Assembly (NCBI RefSeq): GCF_030272615.1
Contig: NC_081413.1
Coordinates: forward strand, 329,866,802-329,930,801
Source of the DNA: Cryptomeria japonica
Taxonomy: Eukaryota > Streptophyta > Pinopsida > Cupressales > Cupressaceae
Direction: 5' to 3'
Length of the DNA: 64,000 nt
Below the pieces are notes generated by a model. The model did not search any database. It was not told the origin of the DNA and saw only the letters and a program-made list of their open reading frames with translations. Below, piece after piece: positions 36,896-47,713 of this stretch (positions are counted from its first letter, which is position 1; each line of letters begins with the position of its first letter). The position numbers and the translations under genes were made by a program.

Positions 36896-37888
36896 ATAAT
36901 TCTAATTTCTTTTTTAATCCTATGATATCTCCTACTCAATTTCTCTAAAATTCTTAATTTGATATTTTTAAGTTTCCCTTATTTTAAACCTACTGTCACT
37001 CCAAATACTTTGAAACATCCTACTTGGATCTTTCTCAACCACCTTCAAAATTTCATCTTCATAGTTTCAAAATTTAAATCTAATTATGCACAATTCTACA
37101 ATACCATGAATTTGCATTTACAATAAATTATGATTTTATTTTTATCTATACAAATGTTATTCTCTTCTCTCTAACATCAATTTAAAAACCCCATTATGTG
37201 GGTCTTTTAAGTCTCATGTATATTTGTTAATATCAATTTTAACATTTTCTACTTTGAATATAAATTATAAAAAAATTTCCTAATAGAACTGAACACACAT
37301 TTGTGAATTCAAAATCCTATAAGCTATCTCACCGAACAAAAGAATTAGAAGTATCATTAGAAATAGCTAGCCATAAATGAGACAAAATTTACATGCACTT
37401 CTATAAATTATTTTATCTCAAATGGTCAACCTGAGACGAATGAAAGATAATACAATTAATCCAAACAAAATAACTATACAAACTGGTAAAGGTTGATCGT
37501 GAGCCCTCGTCTCCCATTTCCAGCTGGTCAGACATCTTTTCATTTATTTTAAGTGCTCCTCGCCTTTTTTTATTCCATTCTCCACCTCCTCCTTCAGCTT
37601 TTCATTCCATTCATATGTATATTTTCTGAAAACAAACAATTGAATGAAAGATCCATATTATCATAAAATTTGTTTTTTATATATATACCCCAACAGTGTA
37701 TATAAGTAGTTATCTGCATTGCATCATATGCATCTAATTTTAGAAAGCCAACATCATGGTGTAGATTGCCAAATACTCAAAATGTTAGAAACTGAAATTA
37801 GAACTCGATTCCTTCATGATTACTATAGGTTTGATACAGTGGATATCATTATAGTGTAAATCTATTTTTCAAATTGCTTCATTTAGCA

Positions 37889-40800
37889 TCACCAAAAATC
37901 TCCACAAGAACACTGTCCCTGTTTAAAATGATGGAAACGGTTCACATCTCTCACGACAATTTCTCTTCCAACAATTTTGGAGATAAATTTCGTTGCAGTG
38001 TGACAATCAGCACATACTCGAAGGTTCTTAACAACTCTTATAGTAGTTCCAGAGGGTATGTTTAACAAACCAAATGCAATTGCCAACTTTTCACTATGAT
38101 GGCAGAGAAACAATTCTTTTTCCTCTTCTTCCACATCATTAAGTGAATGTGATGACTCTGGAAAATACCCTGCTGCCTTCATTTCCCAATCCAATTTCTC
38201 TAACTTTGCATAGATCTCTTGTGTTTGTGGGTGTGACCTGTCTCCTGCACGAAAAGAATGTACCATTTTGTGTTCTTCAATCCAACTACATCCTGGGGTT
38301 TTCTTAATTCCTCTATCTTTCATCAATCTCCTTACCATTTGAACCTCACCCCACCTGCCCACGTCTGCATAGATGTTTGAGAGAAGAACATAAGTCGCAG
38401 CGTTTTTAGGATCCAAATAAAAAAGAAGTGTCGCTGTAAATACTCCTAAGCCCATATTCATATGTGTTCTACAGGCGCCAAGAAAACACATCCACACAAC
38501 CACCACAGGTTTAGCTGGCATCTTAATGATAAAGGTTAGGGTATCGTCAAGATAGCCAGCACGGGCAAGAAGATCAACCATGCACACATAATGATCAACT
38601 GTAGGTGTTATGCAGTAAGTGTTACTCATGTGACTGAAGTATGTACAACCCTCATCCACTAAACCTGCATGGCTGCATGCAAATAGAACACAAGCAAAGC
38701 TTACAATGTCAGGATGTGTTCCAGACTGCTTCATTAATTCAAAGATTTTGAGAGCATCCTTGCAAACTCCATTTTGCGCATATCCGGCAATCATGCCATT
38801 CCATGAGACCACATTTCTCTGAGGCATTTTGTCAAACAGTTCACGTGCCTTGTCTATGCTTCCACATTTTGCATACATGTCTACCAGGGCGCTTGCAACT
38901 ACAACATCTGACAAAAAACCACCTTCCATTATGCTTTGATGGATGTCCATACCCTGTTCCAAAGCTCCCATTTTGGCACAGGCTGGAAGGATGCTAGCAA
39001 AGGTTGTTGAGTTTGGTTCTACACCTACCGCTTGCATCTGCTTGAAAGTTTCTAAAGCCTTTTCAACCAATCCATTTTGTGCATATCCTACAATCATTGC
39101 AGTCCACGAGACAACATTTCTTTGAGGCATTTTGTCAAAGAGTTCACGTGCCTTATGCATGCTGCCACATTTTGCGTACATGTCGACCAGAGCATTTCCA
39201 ACTATAATATCTGAAAAAAATCCACTTTCAATTATGATTTGATGGATGGCTGTTCCCAGTTCCAATGCTCCAATTTGAGCACAGGCAGGGATGATGCTGG
39301 CCCAGGTTGAGGAGTATGGCTCTACACCCACCAGTCGCATTTCCTTAAAAGTTTCTAAGGCCTTTTCACCAAACCCATTCTGAACATATCCTGCAATCAG
39401 CGCATTCCATGAGACAACATTTCTTTGAGGCATTTCGTCAAACAGTTCACGTGCCTTAACTATGCTTCCACACTTGGCATACATGTCTACCAAGGCACTT
39501 GCAACTACAACATCTGAGAAAAATCCCCCTTCCACTATCTTCTGATGGATTTCCATACCCTTTTCCAAAGCTCCCATTTTGGCACAAGCTGGAAGGATGC
39601 TGGCGAAAGTTGTCGTATTTGGCTTTACACCTGCCAACTCCATTTGCTTGAAAGTTGCTAAAGCTTTTTCAACAAGCCCATTTTGTGCATATCCTACAAT
39701 CATTGCATTCCATGAAACGACATCTCTTTTAAGCATTCCATCAAACAATTTACTTGCTTTCCCTATGCTTCCACATTTTGCATACATGTGGACAAGGGCA
39801 CTTGCAACTACAGCATCTGACAAAACCCCCCCGTCTGTTATCCTTTGATGGATGTCCATACCCTGTTCCAAAGCTCCCATTTTAGCACAGGCAGGAAGGA
39901 TGGTGGCAAAGGTTGTAGAATTTGGCTTTACGCCTGCCGATTGCATTTGCTTGAAAATTTCGAAAGCCTTTTCAACAAACTCATTTTGAACATATCCTGC
40001 AATCATTGCATTCCATGAGACCACATCTCTTTGAGGAATTCTGTCAAACAATTCTCGTGCCTTGTCTATGCATCCACATTTTGCATACATGTCTACCAGG
40101 CAACTTGAAACTACAACATCTGAAGAAAATCCCCCTTCCGTTATGCTTTGATGAATGTCCATACCATGTTTCAAAGCTCCCATTTTGGCGCAGGCAGGGA
40201 GGATGCTGGCAAAGGTTGTCGAATTTGGCTTTACACCTGCCAATTCCATTTGCTTGAAAGTTTCTAAGGCCTTTTCAACAAACCCATTTTGTGCATATCC
40301 TGCAATAATTGTAGTCCATGAGATGACATCTCTTCGAGGCATTCCGTCAAACAGCTCATGTGCCTTGTCCATGCTTCCACATTTAGCATACATGTCTATT
40401 AGGGATGTTACCACTACAACGTTTGACAAAATTCCCGTACCCTTAATGCTTTGGTGGATATCAATGCCCTGTTCCAAAGCTCCCATTTTGGCAAAGGCTG
40501 GGAGTACGCTAACAAATGTGATATGATCGGGTTGGAGACCTGTTCGTTGCATTTGGTGAAACAGGGTGACTGCCTCATGAGGATTCCCGATTCTTCGGTA
40601 TGCTGCAATAATCGTATTCCATGAGATAACATCTTGTACTGTCATAAGATCAAACGCTTTACGCGCATCTACCAAGCTCCCGCACTTGACATACATGTTA
40701 ATAAGCTTATTCTGAAAAGTTGTCCATAAAACAAATGCGAATCCCCTCTGAGCGATGAAAGAGTGTACCTTTTTTCCTTGTGAAAGGGTATTCTTGAGAA

Positions 40801-40942
40801 TGCAGGTCTGCAATAATTGAAGATATGTAAAGGAATCTCTAGGGTGGTGGTGTGTAGAAAGCAAAATGTGCAACGCCTCCTTCAACTGGCCTTCCCTACA
40901 CAATTCTCCGAGATTCAGATGACTGGTAGATGGCAATGTCAT
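37889..40942 (-). CDS. PLS-class PPR protein with E and DYW domains (PPR-A)
   Basis: A 1,017-codon uninterrupted frame without introns, as is usual for plant PPR genes. After a short N-terminus come about seven P-L-S units of about 101 residues; each L-type motif is marked by MYAKCG and each S motif by VVSWNAMI. Then come the E1/E2 region (VDHYVCMVDLLARAGYLDD, ATYVLLSNIY), a PGCSWIE box and a C-terminal DYW deaminase domain with HSEKLAIAFG (zinc and catalytic His-x-Glu), CADCH and CSCG. It ends in Asp-Phe-Trp instead of Asp-Tyr-Trp. Proteins of this class bind organellar transcripts and direct C-to-U editing in mitochondria or plastids. I cannot assign the organelle or editing site, and no clear transit peptide is visible. 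The start at 40,942 matches the homologous Met in PPR-B. Confidence 0.92.
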   Translation of the reverse strand: MTLPSTSHLNLGELCREGQLKEALHILLSTHHHPRDSFTYLQLLQTCILKNTLSQGKKVHSFIAQRGFAFVLWTTFQNKLINMYVKCGSLVDARKAFDLMTVQDVISWNTIIAAYRRIGNPHEAVTLFHQMQRTGLQPDHITFVSVLPAFAKMGALEQGIDIHQSIKGTGILSNVVVVTSLIDMYAKCGSMDKAHELFDGMPRRDVISWTTIIAGYAQNGFVEKALETFKQMELAGVKPNSTTFASILPACAKMGALKHGMDIHQSITEGGFSSDVVVSSCLVDMYAKCGCIDKARELFDRIPQRDVVSWNAMIAGYVQNEFVEKAFEIFKQMQSAGVKPNSTTFATILPACAKMGALEQGMDIHQRITDGGVLSDAVVASALVHMYAKCGSIGKASKLFDGMLKRDVVSWNAMIVGYAQNGLVEKALATFKQMELAGVKPNTTTFASILPACAKMGALEKGMEIHQKIVEGGFFSDVVVASALVDMYAKCGSIVKARELFDEMPQRNVVSWNALIAGYVQNGFGEKALETFKEMRLVGVEPYSSTWASIIPACAQIGALELGTAIHQIIIESGFFSDIIVGNALVDMYAKCGSMHKARELFDKMPQRNVVSWTAMIVGYAQNGLVEKALETFKQMQAVGVEPNSTTFASILPACAKMGALEQGMDIHQSIMEGGFLSDVVVASALVDMYAKCGSIDKARELFDKMPQRNVVSWNGMIAGYAQNGVCKDALKIFELMKQSGTHPDIVSFACVLFACSHAGLVDEGCTYFSHMSNTYCITPTVDHYVCMVDLLARAGYLDDTLTFIIKMPAKPVVVVWMCFLGACRTHMNMGLGVFTATLLFYLDPKNAATYVLLSNIYADVGRWGEVQMVRRLMKDRGIKKTPGCSWIEEHKMVHSFRAGDRSHPQTQEIYAKLEKLDWEMKAAGYFPESSHSLNDVEEEEKELFLCHHSEKLAIAFGLLNIPSGTTIRVVKNLRVCADCHTATKFISKIVGREIVVRDVNRFHHFKQGQCSCGDFW

Positions 40943-40988
40943 TTTAAGGTTGTAATTGGATCGTGAAAAATGTGCAATGTTATTCAGT

Positions 40989-41215
40989 CTACAATTTCAC
41001 TTTTGCACTCCATGTTTTAAAAGAAGAATTTCTACTGCCGAAGGCCTTCCCTTTACGAGAGGAACCGAAACTCTCAGATGCCATGGGCATGGGCACTGAA
41101 ACAGAGAGACGGATGCCCACCAGCAGAAAGCCAATGATGAGAGATCCTTGCATACCCACCATGATGATTACGTAACTCAGAGTGCCCACCTTCCTGAAAT
41201 CGAAAAAAGGGTGTT
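40989..41215 (-). other. Possible terminal exon or orphan short ORF
   Basis: On the minus strand a pyrimidine-rich TTTTTTCGATTTCAG acceptor-like site (about 41,198-41,213) is followed by about 70 open codons ending at 40,989. They contain a strongly hydrophobic stretch (VIIMVGMQGSLIIGFLLVGI) that could be a membrane helix. No upstream exon is recognised and the family is unknown. It lies just outside the duplicated block. It may be chance. Confidence 0.2.
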
Positions 41216-41373
41216 AGCATCCTGAGTAGAAGTAGAATATCATATGAAAAAACAAATTGAAGCTAAATTTTTTATCCATGAAAATTGCAGAGACCAAGTT
41301 CTAGAATGTTGAGAGATGGCATTGAAACACAGAAATGTGTAGGCACAATTTGTTAATGACTGCATCTACATGT

Positions 41374-41472
41374 TTTTATTGATACCTTGCATCTACATGT
41401 CAAAAGATGTGTAGTTCTTGGATTTTATTGATACCTTGCATCTACATGTCAAAAGATGTGTAGTTCTTGGAT
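41374..41472. repeat. 49-bp tandem duplication
   Basis: Two perfect or near-perfect copies beginning TTTTATTGATACC at 41,374 and 41,423. It is non-coding and looks recent, because the copies are practically identical. Confidence 0.9.
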
Positions 41473-42048
41473 AGAATGGGTGGGAAAGAGAATTTCATTA
41501 ATTAGGGAGTACCAATCGTTAAAATAGTGTCAATAACCGTCACCTTAATATCATGTTGACCCCTCAAAACATAAAAAAAAGAAATTGTTAGTACATAAAT
41601 AAAAAAATACCAGTAAATATTTATTTTAGCACCAATACATGTTCACAAATAAATTAGTAGTTGAAAACAAAAAAGTAAAAAAAATAAACAACTATTAGTA
41701 CATTTCTTATTTTTATACAAAACAATTTGCACAAACAATAAACATTTTTTATTTTATTAAAAACTTAATGTTTACATTTGCCACTTTATGCAAGTGGCTT
41801 AAAAGTACAAATGTACTCCAATTACAATTACATATGCACAGCTATTGGTGCATTACATGACATAAAAACAATCAATTTTAGACTTCTTAGACATTCGAGT
41901 GTACATTCTTCCAAATATCACTTCACAACTTCATGCATTAAATGGATTTGCATTTGGTACCTGCATTTGCAACAATTGGTGTAAAACTTCCCAATATCCA
42001 AGAATTTGCATAAAATCAAATTAAAAAAACCAAGTTTCATTCAAAGCA
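41473..42048. other. AT-rich spacer
   Basis: No gene is recognised. Low-complexity A/T runs occur up to about 41,770, then ordinary non-coding sequence up to the inverted repeat that begins near 42,049. Confidence 0.5.
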
Positions 42049-42531
42049 TAGAAGAAAATTGAACAATTCGAAGCAATGGAGGATTTAATATGGCATGACC
42101 GACTGTTTCCCACAAAAATTCAAATTTAAAAATAGCTAGCTACCACAATCGAATGCATTGCACATTCGAATTATATTATAAGACATAATTTTTCGTGTCA
42201 CTTTCACTACAATCCAGTTCATTGCATATTCCTGAGCGCTGCAAATACCCTCTGCACATTCCTTACTCAAGGGCGCACATTCAGGTTGGTACACATAGAA
42301 TAGCTAAATTCCCTCTGGAATCAACGTTAAATGCTATAAATCTTTCAATTGAAATTATATTGTTTTCAATAAACCAACATTTCTTTCAATATAGTCATTA
42401 TAAATAATATTAACAGCCATATTGGATGTCCAATGATGGTTTACCTCCTTCATAGTTGCATTATGCTTTGTCTATTGATGATTTATTTGTATGTGGTTTA
42501 AAATTTCATTTCAATGCTCTCTTACAATTTA
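42049..42531 (+). repeat. Left inverted-repeat block (X then Y) flanking the pogo-like transposase
   Basis: Segment X (42,049-42,263) and segment Y (about 42,259-42,531) both recur on the other side of the transposase in reverse-complement. X pairs with 47,714-47,935 and Y with 48,031-48,304. X contains TAGCTAGCTACCACAAT and TTCGAATTATATTATAAGAC; Y contains CATATTGGATGTCCAATGATGG. Identity is high (about 85%). Confidence 0.8.
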
Positions 42532-42745
42532 ATAATGTCGAAATCCTCACAGAGAATGACAAAACAATTGAATATCTCTTTGTTTTCTTCGAAACCCCTT
42601 CATTATTTATCATTTCATTTTATGGGTGTGTTGTTAAATGGTGTCTCTCTGTTTATAATGTCAAAATCATTACAGAGTGCAAAAAAAATTGATTATTGTT
42701 CATAATTATTCGAAACCCCTTCATTATTTATCATTACAATAATGT
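42530..42745. repeat. 121-bp tandem duplication (diverged)
   Basis: Two diverged copies share ATAATGTC(G/A)AAATC, ACAGAG and GAAACCCCTTCATTATTTAT; the last block begins at 42,591 and 42,712. It lies directly inside the left inverted-repeat block. Confidence 0.75.
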
Positions 42746-43266
42746 GTATGCCTGATACTATTACTTACAGTGAATATATACTGGCTATATGGTTATATAT
42801 ACACACACATATATATACACCAGGCTAGGCAACTTTTATTATAAAGTTTAAAATGGGTGGTCAAAAAATATGTTGAACACCCATAATAGCCTTCCCGCGG
42901 ACACGTTATGGGCCCACATTGCACGAACTCCCGCTATCTTTTTGCCCTAAAAACAGGGAAATGAAGATTTTTTGTGGCATTTTCATTGTTTGCTCTGCCT
43001 TCAATTTGTTAATATACTCACTGTAAATAATATTATCAGGCATACCATATATTACTTCCAATTAATTTCATATGAGAAATACAACATCATTCAACCATTT
43101 ACTCATTTGAGAAATAAATTTGCATCTTAATACTATATCAACAATATCCACTTTTTAATCACATCACAGTTACATCTTCCACTCATGCATCTTGTGCTTC
43201 TAGTTTCTCTCCTTGTTATATAATGTTTCAAGTTCTATACCTGTGTGTGTGTGTTTCAAGTTCTAT

Positions 43267-43327
<61 letters not shown>

Positions 43328-43536
43328 CATGCATACAAAAATAGAGACACAATACCATTTTATTTTGTTCAAATATGTTCAATGATGAGTTACAGAAATA
43401 GATTTGTTTTTCATCATTTATCTTAATGGCATTGAGGGTTTCATTTCAATGATCTATCTTTGTATATATATTTATATAGGCACACACAGTTGCATTTTAT
43501 CGCTGGTACCTTATCGTTGCAGGTTCACTGAACATA
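42746..43536. other. Transposase 5' region with TG microsatellite
   Basis: Non-coding. It holds a GGCTATATGGTTAT block (42,783) related to the palindrome at 48,330, a GC-richer patch (42,890-42,950) and a (TG)29 microsatellite at 43,269-43,326. The transposase Met at 43,537 follows within about 200 bp. Confidence 0.6.
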
Positions 43537-46080
43537 ATGGCACGAGGTAGAAAGGGAAACAGGTGTGTTAGATGTCGAACAGTTAGAGTCACTTGTGGGG
43601 TGCACTTCCCTGATGAAGATAGTTTTGTCCAAAATGAAGACCCAGTGACTCTTGTTGTAGATGATCATTCACCTAACAATGCAACTGATGTAGAAACTAC
43701 TATTGTACATGACCGTCCTATTGCAGATTGCAATCCTATTCCAGAAACACCACAAGTACAGGTGGCCTCAAAGGTTCCCAAACCAAAATGGAGCATATCT
43801 GACATGAAAGGAGCAATATCATGCATAGAAGACAAGCACATGTCTCTTAAAGAAACATCAATCAAGTATGGCATCCCCATTGCCTCTTTGAGGGAATGGC
43901 TAATGGGAACCACAACCACGACTGTGAGGGGTCCACGCACCATTTTATTAGCAAAGGAGGAGGATGAAGTTGTCCAATGGTGCAAAGACATGGTTGAAAT
44001 TGGTCACGGTCTCCAAATCAGTCAACTTCAATCAATCGTTGCCCAAATTACCGAGAATAGGCCTAATCCATTCAAAAATGGGATGCCAGGGAGGTCATGG
44101 TGGGCAGGTTTTAAATGAAGGCACCCTGATCTGATGATGAGAACAACAAAATGAGTGGACTCTGATAGGGCTATTATGCTTTGACCTTCTATTGTTGTCT
44201 CTTTCTATGACAACTTGGAGGTAATGTACAACCTCAATCACTATGGTAGCAGTCAGATTTGGAATTGTGATGAGACTGGTGTGCAAGCTGGGAGGAATTG
44301 TGGAATGAGAGTGATTGCCAAATTGGGCCAGAGGTGTGTACCGCACCTAATTTCAAAGAGTAGAGATTGGATCATTGTTTTGGCATGCGTTAGTGCATGT
44401 GGTTTCAACATTCCTGGATTTTATTTGTTCAAATCTAAGAGGCATATCCGAAACTACATTGCAAACTACAAGCCAGGAGCATGCATGACAGTCCAAGAAC
44501 ATGTATGGATGACAAAGGATTTGTTCTTAAATTGGTTGGAACATTTTGCATGTTCAGTCCATGGTGGAGTTTCACCCTCACATAGGGCCCTACTGATCTT
44601 CAACGGTCATGGCAACCATGTAGCCTTCAAGACAATTGAAGAAGCAAGGCGGATAGGTATAGTTTTGGTAACCCTTCCGGCTCATACAAGCCACAAACTG
44701 CAACCACTTGATGTCTCTGTATTCTCACCTTTCAAGAATTATTTCAAACAGCCAAGGAGTATATGGATGTCAAAGTTCCCACAAATTGAAATTGGAAGGG
44801 AAGAGTTGGCAACTTTTGCGAGCAAGGCCTTTGCCCAAGCATTGACACCGACTAATATAATCAATGGCTTCCATAGGACAGGGATTTGGCCACTTAATCG
44901 ATACTCATTACAAAATGATATGAGACCAAGTGAGGCATTTGAGGTTGCAGTTGATATACAACCAGTTGTTGGAACAAAACATGATGCCACTTCAAGGGAT
45001 GAAGAACTAGAGTATATGGCAGCGGAAGCTTACTTGCGATTGGCTGGTTATAATGAGGAAGACATTCAAGATTTTGTAGAGTGCCATAGTGGAACACAAG
45101 CAACGGTTGAGGGTACAAGTTTGACACCACAAACTACCGAAGCAGGTCTACCCCCACAAACCAGCCAGCCAAATGAGAGTTTCAAAAGTACATCAACAGG
45201 CATGTCTTTGCTAACACAAGCTGACATACCAGAGTGGACCCAAGAAGCAGCCAACTGTGATGATGTAACCCTTTCCATGCCAAGTCTGCCAGAAATTAAT
45301 CCAGTAGATGTGATACACTACTTCACCAATGCAGTCAACTAGGAGCAGCAAGATGGTGCTAATTGTGAAGACGAACTTGATTTTGTGCCATGCACACAAG
45401 AAGATGGGCAGCAAGTGCCAATGCAAATCAGCAGATTCTTAAGACTTCCAGTGCAGAGAATGAATCAATCTTCACGTGGAGGTAGGAAAGGGGTGCTACG
45501 TCTTAGTAGCTAGTCATAGACCTTAACAGCTGATGAGTACATTCAAAGGGAAAAAGATAAAGAGGTTGAAAGGAGAAGAGATGAGGAATTGACAGAACGT
45601 AAGAAGGAACAGATGAGACAGAGGAAGGCACAACGTGAAGAAGAAGCGATAGAAAAGGAGGCTGTGAAGGTGGAAAAACGGGCCAAAAAATTGCAGGATT
45701 CCCAAGACAAGTTCATTTGAAGACAAGACAAGGCAAAGAAAGATGCAAAAGCAAAGCTTGAGAAGGAGAGGATGAAAACTGAAAAGGCAGCCAAGCGTGC
45801 AAAGAGGACAAAAGATGTGGCCACAGTCGCAGAACCTCTACCCATATGACACCCAATTCTCATGGAAATGGTGAACCTCTTGTCCCCAGCCTTTGCAGCT
45901 ATTAATACTATGCAAGTTGGGACTGCACCTGGATCCTTAGACACCATGCAACTTACTTCAAGTGTAAACCAAGCATTCCTTGCTCAAATAGAAAGTTGCT
46001 TACAAACCCCTCCCAGCCAAGAAAATATTGTTGTTGGGCCAGACCCTAGTAGGCCAAATCCATTGGGGTTGGATTTGTGA
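43537..46080 (+). mobile_element. Pogo-like (CENP-B/DDE_1) transposase, decayed
   Basis: One 848-codon frame with no frameshift but eight in-frame stops: TGA at 44,116, 44,152, 44,182, 45,718 and 45,847, TAG at 45,340, 45,511 and 45,517. Domains: a short Cys-containing N-terminus; a psq-type helix-turn-helix (WSISDMKGAISCIEDKHMSLKETSIKYGIP); a CENP-B-type HTH segment (EVVQWCKDMVEIG, GMPGRSWWAGFK); a DDE_1 core with DETGVQAG, LLIFNGHGNH and LPAHTSHKLQPLDVSVFSPFK; a Lys/Glu-rich coiled coil (about 45,540-45,830); and a C-terminal tail. The second catalytic acid, normally Asp in DGHGSH, is Asn here. Related elements cut and paste at TA dinucleotides. This copy cannot make an active enzyme. Confidence 0.85.
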
Positions 46081-46379
46081 CACCTCCTCCATTTAATACC
46101 CATATGGAGAATTGATCGAGTTTGTGATGAATTATATTTTGTGAGCCCTCCGAAGAGCATATTTTGAGTTTAGCTATAACTGTGATGTGATTATAGAATG
46201 ACATACTGCCATATTTTGTAATGTTTTCAGAACTCCACTGTTTTTCAGATATCTCAGATGGATATTCCAATGAATTGATGGTGTTGTTGTAAATCTCATA
46301 TGTTTATTTTTTGTAACGTGATATTTATCATATATCAGTTGAACTAATCTCATATATTTCTCACTATCAAAAAGGCCAC

Positions 46380-46486
46380 ATAAGTGTTCAAATTGCTCAC
46401 TATCAAAAAGGCCATATCAATGGCATATGATTATTCAGATGCCACTGATATGTCCTCTTTTGATAGTGAGAAATTTGAACACTTAT
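46380..46486. repeat. Fold-back hairpin 1 (47-bp arms)
   Basis: Arms 46,380-46,426 and about 46,440-46,486 pair at about 42 of 47 positions (ATAAGTGTTCAAATT against its complement, CTCACTATCAAAA against TTTTGATAGTGAG), with a loop of about 12 bases. A partial extra copy of the arm (CTCACTATCAAAAAGGCCA) lies at 46,361-46,379. It looks like a small MITE or a small-RNA precursor. Confidence 0.85.
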
Positions 46487-46558
46487 AAGTATTCAAATTG
46501 CAGTCATCATATATAAATTGCAGTGTCTAATATGTCTACTAGGTCATTGCATCGAAAT

Positions 46559-46743
46559 GATAAAAGGAAGTGTCCTATTTGTAAAAAGGCACCAGACAAA
46601 GAACTATTTTCTACTGCCTTACAAGATATCTTGTTAGCTGCCAAGTTTTCCTTATTGACAATATCTAACAAAATATCTTTTAAGGCACTACAAAATAATT
46701 CTTTGTCTAATTTTTTTCTCAAATAGGGCACTTCATTTTGATC
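46559..46743. repeat. Fold-back hairpin 2 (79-bp arms)
   Basis: Arms 46,559-46,637 and 46,665-46,743, equal in length, pair at about 64 of 79 positions around a 27-base loop. Read inward, each arm encodes a similar peptide (DKELFSTALQDIL on +, DKELFCSALKDIL on -), so it may be an inverted duplication of a short coding fragment. The source gene is not recognised. Confidence 0.85.
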
Positions 46744-46773
46744 AACATGAACTAAGTGTGTTTCTTGCATTAA

Positions 46774-47150
46774 TATGAACTAAGTGAGGAATTTAAACAC
46801 AAATTGAAACATAAACAAATAAAAAATTGCATTGTCTACTAGATTATTGGGAAAGTAAAATCCAACAAAGAGAAGATTGAAACATATGAACTAAGTCAGG
46901 AATTTAAACAAAGTGAAACATAAACAATTCACAAATTGAAACATAAACAAATCAGAAATTGCATTGTCTACTAGATCATTGCAAAAGTACACGTCCAACA
47001 AAGAGAAGATTGAAACATATGAACTAAGTGAGGAATTTAAACAAATTGAAACATAAACAATTTAAAAATTTAAACATAAACAATTCACAAATTGAAACAT
47101 AAACAAATCACAAATTGCATTGTTTACTAGATCATTGCCAAAGTAAACAT
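46774..47150. repeat. Three-copy tandem array, 111-132 bp
   Basis: Units start TATGAACTAAGT at 46,774, 46,885 and 47,018 and end with ATTGCATTG(T)CTACTAGATCATTG. They are composed mainly of AATTGAAACATAAACAA sub-repeats, which vary in number between units. Confidence 0.85.
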
Positions 47151-47713
47151 ATTGACTTTACCTGAGAGGAATGCTTGTTGTCTTCGACATACTGACTCCT
47201 AGATCATTGCCTGCCATAACAATCACAACAAAATGCAAAACAAACTAAAGTGTGTTAAGAAACACATTTAATAAGAAATGCATAACTACCTAAGATATCT
47301 ACACAAATTAATATAAAATATAAGCATTAAAGGCATAATCTCCAAAGAATTGAAGTGCGTTAATAAACACATTTACATTGATATGATGATCTTCCACAAG
47401 TATGGTTCTTCCCTCAATGCTCTAGCACACCTGCAAAAAATAGTAATAATCGAGGGTAGCGTAACGTTGTAACAAGAAATCATCCATACATTATTGAATG
47501 CAGAACAACTTTTTGATCATCTTTAACATTTGACAACATGCATACAATCCTTACACATTCATACATACATATTCAAATGCATAAGTACGTACATATACAT
47601 ATCCACCTACATACATATTCACATGTACATAGAATTTCACATATGCACATATATATACATATGCATATGCATATGTATAACATACATACATATTGCAAAC
47701 AAATAGTTACATA
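47151..47713. other. Non-coding, ACAT/ATAC-rich
   Basis: No gene is seen. About 47,545-47,700 is a degenerate (CATA)n-type simple repeat. A 10-bp reading (ATGCATATGC) near 47,660 is part of it. Confidence 0.5.

Larger units (their letters stand above)
35835..40990. repeat. Segmental duplication, copy A
   Basis: This block matches 54,380-59,757 in the same orientation: the PPR gene, its short 5' flank (to a shared TTATTCAGTCTAC at about 40,990) and about 2 kb of 3' flank. Shared flank landmarks include TTGACATATCTTATAGC (36,000 and 54,550) and the CATTTAGTATCACC/CATTTAGCATCACC end region. By eye the flanks are roughly 75-80% alike with many indels, so the duplication is old. Confidence 0.8.

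Noticed and set aside
38803-40526. Several plus-strand reading frames across PPR-A (and 57,423-59,298 across PPR-B) that resemble one another
   Set aside because: They are antisense shadows of the repeated PPR units; their similarity comes from the repeats.
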